A program made the position numbers and the translations under genes. Under the pieces are notes generated by a model. The model was not told where the DNA came from, did not search any database, and worked only from the letters and a program-made list of their open reading frames with translations. Shown piece after piece: positions 1-5,982 of a stretch of DNA of 10,628 nt; positions within the stretch are counted from its first letter, which is position 1, and the number at the start of each line of letters is the position of its first letter. The DNA is from Bacteroidota bacterium (GTDB lineage: Bacteria > Zhuqueibacterota > JdFR-76 > DREG01), in assembly GCA_030624545.1 (NCBI GenBank), contig JAUXJX010000024.1, positions 1 through 10,628 on the forward strand, read 5' to 3'.

Positions 1-2
1 AG

Positions 3-782
3 GCTGCGCAGGCACTGGGAGATATTGAAGACCGCCGTGCCGCCGCTGTGCTGAAAACAGCGCTTTTGAATGACCCTTACTGGCAGGTTCGTAGAGAAGC
101 CGCCGAAGCACTCGGCGATATCGAGGATCCTGGCTCGGTTGAAGCATTGAGTGAGGCCGTAAGAGATGAAAACAGGGAAGTACGGCGGGAGGCGATCGAT
201 GCGCTAGGCCATATTGAAGATTCCCGCTCCGTGGAACCATTGATGAAAGCCCTGGAAGATGTGGATTGGGAAATTCGCAAAAAGGCTGCCGAGGCGCTCG
301 GCGATATCGAGGCCCATGCCGCCGTAGAAGTGTTAATTGCCGCGCTCGCCGATGAAAACTCTGAAGTTCGGAAGCAAGCGGCCTGGGCACTTGGCAAGAT
401 CGAGAACCCCCGTTCGGTCGATGCATTGAGCAGGGCGCTAGAAGACGAAAACTGGGAGGTCAGGCAGCAGGCTGTTGAGGCGCTCTGCGAACTACGGGAT
501 TATCGTACCGTTGAGCCTCTAATTCAAGTCTTGTCAAACGACATGAATCGGCAGGTGAGAGAAGAAGCCGCGGAGACACTGGGCGAAATGGAGGACCGCC
601 GTGCTGTCGCGCCATTGATCAAAGCCCTGAAGGATGAGCATTGGCAGATTCGCAAAAAGGCAGCCTGGGCGCTTGGCAAGCTTGAGGATTCCCGGGCGAT
701 CGAACCATTGACCCAGGCCTTGAAGGACGAAAACAAGGAAGTTCGCAGCACCGCTGCATGGGCGCTGGGTCAGATAAGATAA
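3..782 (+). CDS. HEAT-repeat (PBS-lyase type) protein, C-terminal part only
   Basis: The reading frame is open from the left edge (first full codon at base 3) to a TAA at 780-782, so the N-terminus lies outside the window. The GTG at 48 is an internal Val codon inside a repeat, not the start. The visible part is only HEAT-like repeats of the PBS lyase/phycocyanobilin lyase type (pattern VR..AA.ALG.IED.R.V.PL..AL.DEN). Counting the GTG at 48 as residue 1, repeat anchors fall at residues 12, 43, 74, 105, 136, 168, 199 and 230. All spacings are 31 residues except one of 32 (136 to 168, an extra residue in the LSNDMNR stretch). Such solenoids bind proteins or act as scaffolds, and no catalytic motif is visible. 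The last 20 residues closely match the end of the next gene, which suggests tandem paralogues. In related bacteria HEAT arrays can be fused to M56/BlaR1-like domains, but nothing here shows that. Confidence 0.9.
   Translation, partial: AAQALGDIEDRRAAAVLKTALLNDPYWQVRREAAEALGDIEDPGSVEALSEAVRDENREVRREAIDALGHIEDSRSVEPLMKALEDVDWEIRKKAAEALGDIEAHAAVEVLIAALADENSEVRKQAAWALGKIENPRSVDALSRALEDENWEVRQQAVEALCELRDYRTVEPLIQVLSNDMNRQVREEAAETLGEMEDRRAVAPLIKALKDEHWQIRKKAAWALGKLEDSRAIEPLTQALKDENKEVRSTAAWALGQIR
81..779 (+). repeat. 93-bp periodic HEAT-repeat array, partial
   Basis: Near-tandem 93-bp coding units. The residue before the VR/IR pair alternates strictly between Trp (codons at 81, 267, 453, 642) and a non-Trp residue (Arg, Ser, Arg, Lys). 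This implies a two-repeat (62-residue) higher-order unit. The array starts left of the window. Confidence 0.8.
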
Positions 783-790
783 TGGCTGCT

Positions 791-845
791 CATCCTGAGC
801 GGAGTCGAAGGGTGAACCCCGACTTCGTCGGGGTCGAAGGGTGAA
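791..845. repeat. REP-like intergenic palindromic repeat
   Basis: The block contains two direct copies of GTCGAAGGGTGAA (804-816 and 833-845). Between them is a perfect 7-bp stem, CCCCGAC (817-823) and GTCGGGG (827-833), with a TTC loop. The first 24 bases (791-814) recur as a perfect inverted copy at 5768-5791. No T-run follows the stem, so a repeat element of the short interspersed type is more likely than a terminator. Words of this kind (CCTGAGCGGAGTCGAAGG) are familiar as dispersed intergenic repeats in many environmental bacteria. The rest of the 783-918 gap shows no gene. Confidence 0.7.
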
Positions 846-907
846 TTTTGTCGCGGGAAATATCTGGACTCTACGCCTAAAGTGACATCTTAATCATACT
901 TACATTC

Positions 908-912
908 GGGAG
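908..912 (+). promoter_or_regulatory. Ribosome binding site GGGAG
   Basis: GGGAG lies six bases upstream of the ATG at 919. This supports that start, which opens directly into a signal peptide. Confidence 0.75.
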
Positions 913-918
913 CACAAA

Positions 919-2964
919 ATGAAAAACTCGAAACTCATTGCTGTTATCCTGTCCACGATCATCCTTTTGAGTATAGTCTCGATTGGTTTTGCACAGCCAC
1001 AAATCCCCAAGAGCCGGATCCCCTCTAACCTCTCTCAGAATACTAGAAATGAAATTGCGGCTCTATATTCAGCGGATCCAGTTGATCGGGCAACAGCAGC
1101 CATGAATTTGGGAGATGCCGGAGAAAAGGCGATCCCTTCCAGTCCTTTTCTGATCAGCATGCTGGCAGACACGGTCCGAATTGATCCTATTGACCGTAGG
1201 GCACTCGATTGGTCTTCTTCCAGCTATGAGATCATCCTGAAAACCTCGCCCAGCCGGGAAGCTTCGAAAGCTCTGGTAACCCTGGGTGAACCGGCCGTCG
1301 ATCAGTTACTCGCCGCGTTGCAAAACGGCGATTGGAAGATTCGAGAGCAGTCTGCGCGAACACTTGGTTATATTGGCGGCCAGAGGCCGGTGCCGCCAAT
1401 TATCAAAGCTTTGCGAGACAGGCAGTGGCGAGTGCGAAGACAGGCTGCCTCGGCACTCGGCAGTATCGAGGACGACCGTGCAGTCGAGCCCTTGAGCCAA
1501 TCCTTAAAGGACGAACGCTGGGAAGTTCGAGCCGAGGCGGTGGAGGCCCTGGGTGATATTGGGGATCTACGGGCCGTGCAATATTTAGAAGCTCCATTGA
1601 GAGACGAACACTGGCAGGTTAGAGAAGTCTCCGCCGAAGCGTTGGGCGGAATTGAGGATCCCAGCGCAGTGGTGCCTTTGATAGGCGCATTAAGAGATGA
1701 GAATAAAAGGGTGAGAATCGAAGCTGCCCAAGCGCTTGCCGAAATCGGAGACTCTCGAGCTGTTGAAGCGCTAATCGATGCGCTGGATGATAGGGATTGG
1801 CAAGTGCTGATAGAAGTGATGGATGCCCTGGGAGAATTTGAGGACTCCCGCGCGGTAATCCCAATAAGCAAGTTATTGAGGAAGGAAAACTGGCGCGTTC
1901 GCAAGGAGGCGGCAGATGCCCTGGGTGGAATCGGCGATCGGAATGCCGTCGATGCCTTGAGCGAGGTGTTGAGCGACGAGAATTGGCAGGTCAGAATGGA
2001 GGCAGCGGACGCCCTTGGAGAGATTGAGGACCCGGGAGCCGTGGATCCACTCGCAAAGGCTTTGAAAGACAAGAACTGGCGCGTGAGAATGGAGGCCGCT
2101 GAATCACTGGGAGAAATCGAGGATGCCCGCGCCGTCGGTCCGTTAGGCCAGGCCTTGAAAGATGGGAACACTAAAGTGAGAATCGAGGTGGTGCAGGCTT
2201 TAGGCGACATCAACGACCAGAAAGCGCTGTCCTCCATAATAAGAGCCCTGCAGGACCGGAATTGGCAGGTCCGCGCTGAGGCAGCAGAAGCGCTGGGCGA
2301 TCTGGATGATTCCCGGGCAGTCGATCCGCTTAGCAATCTTCTGAGCGACAAAGTTTGGCAAGTGCGGGTAGAAGCGGCCGAAGCGCTGGGCGACATCGAA
2401 GACCGGCGGGCGGTGAAGCCATTAAGCCGGGTCCTTAAAGATGATAACTGGTACGTGCGCATGAAGGCCGCCGAGGCGCTAGGCCAGCTAGAAGACCGGG
2501 ACGCAACAAACCCGCTAAGCAGCGCCTTAAAGGATGAGAATTGGCAGGTTCGCAAAGAAGCGGCAGAATCGCTGGGCGAAATCGGTGATCCTCGTGCGGC
2601 AAGACCCTTGAGCCAGGCAATGAAGGACGAAAATTTGCAGGTGCGAACGCAAGTTGTCCATGCACTTGGTCATCTCAAGGATCGCCAGGCTGTGCCGCCA
2701 TTGATCGGGGCATTGAAAGACCCGAACTGGCAGATTCGCAAGGTGGCGGTGGAAGCGCTGGGAGATATCGAAGATCAGCGGGCAGTGGAGCCATTGATTG
2801 GCGCACTTAAGGACGAAATCTGGCAGGTGCGAAAAGAAGCCGCAGAGGCGTTAGGCAACCTGGAAGATCGCCGGGCCTTGCGGTCGCTTAGCCTGGCTCT
2901 GAAGGATGAAAACAAATATGTGCGAAAAGAAGCTGCGGAAGCGCTGGGGGAGATTAGGCAGTAA
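919..2964 (+). CDS. Exported HEAT-repeat solenoid protein (681 aa)
   Basis: Residues 1-26 form a Sec signal peptide: Lys-containing start, long Ile/Leu/Val core, likely cleavage after GFA. No Cys follows the core, so it is not a lipoprotein. Residues about 43-138 contain degenerate HEAT-like units (DRATAAMNLG..., REASKALVTLG...). From residue 139 to the end there are 18 PBS-lyase-type HEAT units whose anchors (139, 170, 201 ... 635, 666) are spaced by exactly 31 residues, with no insertion or deletion. Fourteen of 18 anchors are Trp. The exceptions are 263, 418, 573 and the terminal 666. The product should be a long right-handed alpha solenoid in the periplasm or outside the cell, serving as a protein-binding scaffold. 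No enzymatic motif is seen. It is a tandem paralogue of the preceding HEAT gene, 136 bases away. Ligand and role are unknown. PBS-lyase-type describes the repeat family and does not imply a phycobilin function. Confidence 0.93.
   Translation: MKNSKLIAVILSTIILLSIVSIGFAQPQIPKSRIPSNLSQNTRNEIAALYSADPVDRATAAMNLGDAGEKAIPSSPFLISMLADTVRIDPIDRRALDWSSSSYEIILKTSPSREASKALVTLGEPAVDQLLAALQNGDWKIREQSARTLGYIGGQRPVPPIIKALRDRQWRVRRQAASALGSIEDDRAVEPLSQSLKDERWEVRAEAVEALGDIGDLRAVQYLEAPLRDEHWQVREVSAEALGGIEDPSAVVPLIGALRDENKRVRIEAAQALAEIGDSRAVEALIDALDDRDWQVLIEVMDALGEFEDSRAVIPISKLLRKENWRVRKEAADALGGIGDRNAVDALSEVLSDENWQVRMEAADALGEIEDPGAVDPLAKALKDKNWRVRMEAAESLGEIEDARAVGPLGQALKDGNTKVRIEVVQALGDINDQKALSSIIRALQDRNWQVRAEAAEALGDLDDSRAVDPLSNLLSDKVWQVRVEAAEALGDIEDRRAVKPLSRVLKDDNWYVRMKAAEALGQLEDRDATNPLSSALKDENWQVRKEAAESLGEIGDPRAARPLSQAMKDENLQVRTQVVHALGHLKDRQAVPPLIGALKDPNWQIRKVAVEALGDIEDQRAVEPLIGALKDEIWQVRKEAAEALGNLEDRRALRSLSLALKDENKYVRKEAAEALGEIRQ
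1333..2961 (+). repeat. 18-unit 93-bp HEAT array with five-unit super-period
   Basis: Diverged tandem units of exactly 93 bp. A second period of five units (465 bp, 155 residues) is visible. The non-Trp anchors sit at codons 1705, 2170 and 2635. The units just before two of them (codons 2077 and 2542) are the only ones with AAESLGEI. The units at 2170 and 2635 are the only ones with a VV pair (EVVQAL, QVVHAL). This fits past duplication of a five-repeat block. Confidence 0.75.
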
Positions 2965-3200
2965 CTGAATTTGGACCAATATACATCTTCATAAATACGG
3001 TCACCTATTTCTACACTGTATGTACCTACATGCTCGGCAGGGATTTGAAATCCCAGCCGCCAAGTGGGCAATCCCGTTATGACGAAAGAAGAAGGGAGGA
3101 AATCGGGTTCCTATTATCGGCATTTCGCGACGGCCTTATCACCGGGGGATGAATCTGGCGTTCACAATTTCACGCCCAATCCCTTTGCTCCAAAAACCTC

Positions 3201-3229
3201 TTGCTTTTTAATGGTCTAACCGTTAAACT
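3201..3229 (+). promoter_or_regulatory. Candidate sigma70-type promoter for the S9 peptidase gene
   Basis: TTGCTT (3201-3206) and TAAACT (3224-3229) are separated by 17 bases, with a leader of about 95 bases to the ATG at 3330. The match to consensus is modest and the host's promoter rules are unknown. Confidence 0.25.
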
Positions 3230-3315
3230 TTTCTAGCTTTCGAAGCCCGACATTATCGCTGCGCTTGACTTTGTATGTATCTCGGATGCCTCGCCATTTT
3301 TGGTTCATGATGATT

Positions 3316-3320
3316 GGAGG
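3316..3320 (+). promoter_or_regulatory. Ribosome binding site GGAGG that fixes the S9 start
   Basis: GGAGG lies nine bases before the ATG at 3330. It is downstream of the in-frame TTG at 3300, so it argues for 3330 as the true start. Confidence 0.8.
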
Positions 3321-3329
3321 AAGATCACC

Positions 3330-5747
3330 ATGTTGATTAGAAGGCTTTCATTTGTCTTGGCTTGCGTCTTTTGTTTTACATCCGTCGCACATGCGTTAAC
3401 CCAACAAGAGCCCGCCTCCCGTCCTGTCCTCACTGTAGAGAAGATCATGCAAGATCCAAAATGGATGGGCCCATCTCCCCGCTCTCCTTATTGGTCCGAG
3501 GACGGCAAGTGGATCTATTTCATGTGGAATCCGGAAAAGGCGGAGAGTGATTCATTATACAAGGTTTCTCGCAGTGGCGGTACTCCACAAAAGGTCTCCA
3601 TGGCAGAGCGCAAGGCCATGCCTTCCCGTTCCGGCGAATATAATCGAGCCAAGACCAAAAAGGTCTATCAAAAGAATGGCGACATATTTTTGCTTGATAT
3701 TCGCAACGGCAAGATTCGGCAAATTACGGATACAGTTGGCCGAGAATCAAATCCCGATTTTTCTCTAGATGAAAAAAAGATCACCTTTGTTCGCGACAAC
3801 AATCTGTTTGTTTGGAACATGGAGAATGGACAACTAAGCCAGTTGACTGATTTCCGCAAAGGCAAGAAAAAGCCGGAGGCGAAAAAGCCCGGCACCGACC
3901 AGGAAAAATGGCTGGTCGAACAGCAGAAGGAGTTGATTCGAATCCTGGTCGAGCGGAAGGAGAGGTCGGATTTGGCGAAAGAGCGGCGAGAATTGGAACA
4001 GCCATCCCGCCCAAAGGATATCTACATAGAAGATAAGAGTGTACGGAACATTCAGCTCAGTCCGGATGAAAAGTTTGTCACCTTCAGGTTGGCCAAGCAG
4101 CCCAAGAATGCCAAGCGAACCATCGTGCCGAATTACGTGACCGAATCCGGCTTCTCCGAAGACATCAACTCGCGTACTAAAGTAGGCAGCCCCCAGACAT
4201 CCTATGAACTTGGTATTTACCATATAGATGGCGACACTGTCTACTTTGTGTCAACGGGAGAAATTCCCGGCATTTTCGACAAGCCCGAATATCTCAAAGA
4301 GTACGAGAAGGCGGCCGCCCCCGATACCGTCAAAGAGAAGAAAAAGGGGAAGAGGAAGCCAAGAGGAGCAATCGTTCATGGTCCCTACTGGTCGGACGAT
4401 GGCGAGCACGCGGTTCTGGTTTTTAGAGCACAGGACAATAAAGATCGCTGGATCTTGGCTTTGGATGCCTCAAATGGCGAATTGAAACTTCTCGACCGCC
4501 AGCACGATGATGCCTGGGTCGCCGGTCCGGGGATCGGCTGGGGCTTTGGACCCGGCTCGGTTGGCTGGATGCCCGATAACCGCCGTTTCTGGTTTCAATC
4601 CGAGGAGACGGGCTATTCACATCTTTATGCCGTCGACGTAACTACCGGAGAAAAGGATCAGTTGACGAGTGGACGGTACGAAGTATTCAGCCCTCGGATT
4701 TCCAAAGACAAGAAATCCTGGCACTTCACCTCAAGCGAGGTGCATCCTGGGGAGCGCCATCTCTACAAAATGCCGATCAATGGCGGCAGGACGACCAAAA
4801 TTACAACCATGACCGGAAGCAACCAGGCGAACCTTTCACCGGACGATAAGTCCATTGCCATTCGACATTCATACAGCAATCGTCCCTGGGAACTCTTTGT
4901 GATGGACAACAAGCCGGGAGCGAAGTTGACGCAGATTACTCATTCGTTGAGTGAAGAATTCTCAGCCTACCCGTGGCGTGATCCGGAAATCGTTACCTTC
5001 ACGGCAGAGGACGGCACCGAAGTTCCTGCCCGGCTCTATCGTCCGGACAACCCGGAAGCCAACGGACCGGCTGTGGTTTTCGTCCATGGCGCGGGCTATT
5101 TGCAGAATGTGCACAAATGGTGGAGCAGCTATTTTCGCGAGTATATGTTCCACAATCTGCTTGTAGATAATGGCTACACTGTGCTGGATATCGATTACCG
5201 CGGCAGTGCGGGCTATGGCAGGGATTGGCGCACCGCGATCTACCGATTCATGGGCGGTAAGGATTTATCGGATCAGGTCGATGGTGCGAAATTCCTGGTT
5301 GAGAAATACGATGTGGACCCGAAGCGCATCGGGATTTATGGCGGTTCGTATGGCGGATTCATAACTTTTATGGCGATGTTCACAACGCCGGATGTCTTTG
5401 CAGCGGGCGCCGCCTTGAGGCCGGTTTCGGATTGGGCACATTACAACCATCCCTACACATCTAATATTCTCAACACCCCGGTCGCAGACAGCCTGGCATA
5501 CATCCGCAGTTCTCCTATCTATCACGCGCAAGGATTAAAAGGAGCCCTGCTAATCTGCGTCGGCATGATCGACACCAACGTGCATTTCCAGGATGTTGTG
5601 CGTGTGGTCCAGCGACTTATCGAGCTCGGCAAAGAGAATTGGGAGACGGCAGTTTACCCCGTGGAAAGTCATGGATTTCGCGAGCCGAGCAGTTGGACGG
5701 ATGAATACAAGAGGATCTTCAAGCTCTTTGAGGAGAATTTGAAGTAG
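3330..5747 (+). CDS. Exported S9 family serine peptidase (prolyl oligopeptidase/DPP-like), 805 aa
   Basis: The start at ATG 3330 is chosen for its Shine-Dalgarno site and because it opens directly into a signal peptide (residues 1-22, cleavage after AHA). Residues about 50-600 form a beta-propeller with repeated PD40/DPP-like strands (SPYWSEDGKWIYF, NPDFSLDEKKITFV, QLSPDEKFVTF, FQSEETGYSHLY). The C-terminal alpha/beta-hydrolase domain has the S9 nucleophile motif GGSYGG (Ser673), the acid in GMIDTNVHF (Asp748) and the His in ESHGF (His781), so the triad is complete. The enzyme should cleave short peptides, often after Pro or Ala, in the periplasm; subfamily and specificity cannot be told. Two charged insertions stand out: residues about 174-230, a Lys/Glu-rich likely helix containing WLVEQQKELIRILVERKE, and 335-346, KEKKKGKRKPRG. 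It appears to be the first gene of the hydrolase cluster. Confidence 0.93.
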   Translation: MLIRRLSFVLACVFCFTSVAHALTQQEPASRPVLTVEKIMQDPKWMGPSPRSPYWSEDGKWIYFMWNPEKAESDSLYKVSRSGGTPQKVSMAERKAMPSRSGEYNRAKTKKVYQKNGDIFLLDIRNGKIRQITDTVGRESNPDFSLDEKKITFVRDNNLFVWNMENGQLSQLTDFRKGKKKPEAKKPGTDQEKWLVEQQKELIRILVERKERSDLAKERRELEQPSRPKDIYIEDKSVRNIQLSPDEKFVTFRLAKQPKNAKRTIVPNYVTESGFSEDINSRTKVGSPQTSYELGIYHIDGDTVYFVSTGEIPGIFDKPEYLKEYEKAAAPDTVKEKKKGKRKPRGAIVHGPYWSDDGEHAVLVFRAQDNKDRWILALDASNGELKLLDRQHDDAWVAGPGIGWGFGPGSVGWMPDNRRFWFQSEETGYSHLYAVDVTTGEKDQLTSGRYEVFSPRISKDKKSWHFTSSEVHPGERHLYKMPINGGRTTKITTMTGSNQANLSPDDKSIAIRHSYSNRPWELFVMDNKPGAKLTQITHSLSEEFSAYPWRDPEIVTFTAEDGTEVPARLYRPDNPEANGPAVVFVHGAGYLQNVHKWWSSYFREYMFHNLLVDNGYTVLDIDYRGSAGYGRDWRTAIYRFMGGKDLSDQVDGAKFLVEKYDVDPKRIGIYGGSYGGFITFMAMFTTPDVFAAGAALRPVSDWAHYNHPYTSNILNTPVADSLAYIRSSPIYHAQGLKGALLICVGMIDTNVHFQDVVRVVQRLIELGKENWETAVYPVESHGFREPSSWTDEYKRIFKLFEENLK

Positions 5748-5764
5748 GTTTGAATTCTTAATGC

Positions 5765-5950
5765 ATCCACCCTTCGACTCCGCTCAGGATGGACGTTTGG
5801 GAAATCAGAGAGATAACCTAACTGATTTTATGCATTTGATTTAACTCCATGACATCATCAGATATGGTCATGAAAAACAAAACAGAAGTTAAGAAAAGTC
5901 CACCCTGAGCCCTTCCGCCCGTTCAGGATGAACTCCGTCGAAGGGTGGAT
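5765..5950. mobile_element. 186-bp MITE-like element with 14-bp inverted ends and ATGC flanks
   Basis: ATCCACCCTTCGAC (5765-5778) and GTCGAAGGGTGGAT (5937-5950) are perfect 14-bp inverted repeats. Immediately outside lies ATGC on both sides (5761-5764 and 5951-5954), as expected of a target-site duplication. Inside, GCTCAGGATGGAC (5782-5794) recurs inverted with one mismatch at 5898-5910, and as a diverged direct copy at 5921-5933, so the ends can fold on themselves. There is no coding capacity, so it would need a transposase in trans. The left end shares a 24-bp word with the repeat at 791-814. A REP-like or REPIN-like repeat cluster is the alternative reading. Confidence 0.6.
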
Positions 5951-5969
5951 ATGCTATGAAGAACAGAAT

Positions 5970-5975
5970 GGAGGA
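5970..5975 (+). promoter_or_regulatory. Ribosome binding site GGAGGA that fixes the amidohydrolase start
   Basis: GGAGGA lies seven bases before the ATG at 5983. The in-frame ATGs at 5956 and 5968 lie before or overlap this site and have poorer upstream signals. Confidence 0.75.
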
Positions 5976-5982
5976 TCATGTA

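Larger units (their letters stand above)
2965..3329. other. Non-coding gap with palindromes
   Basis: No convincing gene in 365 bases. It holds a short hairpin (ATGTA, CC, TACAT at 3020-3031) followed by an imperfect 25-bp palindrome at 3035-3059. The palindrome's inner arms GGGATTT (3040-3046) and AAATCCC (3048-3054) flank one G, and the outer arms CGGC and GCCG are offset by an A-A mismatch. No T-run follows, so a classical terminator is not supported. A repeat relic or an operator are both possible. The rest up to the S9 ribosome site is unremarkable apart from the promoter candidate listed separately. Confidence 0.5.

Noticed and set aside
817..833. Perfect GC-rich hairpin as a terminator for the first HEAT gene
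   Set aside because: There is no T-run after the stem, and the hairpin sits inside a repeat block with direct copies on both sides, so a dispersed repeat explains it better.
1368..2555. 395-codon open frame on the minus strand opposite the HEAT array
   Set aside because: It is a shadow of the 93-bp periodic coding sequence: low-complexity Ser/Ala/Arg-rich, repeating every 31 residues, with no ribosome site. Similar minus-strand shadows lie opposite the first HEAT gene.
81..2961. Regular 93-bp repeats as a CRISPR or satellite array
   Set aside because: The period is coding (31 codons), units are diverged in a HEAT-repeat pattern, and there are no identical repeats with unique spacers.
3300..3329. 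Upstream TTG start for the S9 gene
   Set aside because: It would add ten polar residues before a good signal peptide, and the GGAGG at 3316-3320 lies downstream of it. The ATG at 3330 fits better.
5848..5872. CATGAC/GTCATG dyad as a regulator operator
   Set aside because: The arms are only six bases with a 13-base gap, and the site lies inside the MITE-like element, so there is too little to support a binding site.
5956..5982. Upstream ATG start for the amidohydrolase
   Set aside because: It would add a polar nine-residue extension before the lipoprotein signal, and the strong GGAGGA at 5970-5975 serves the ATG at 5983.
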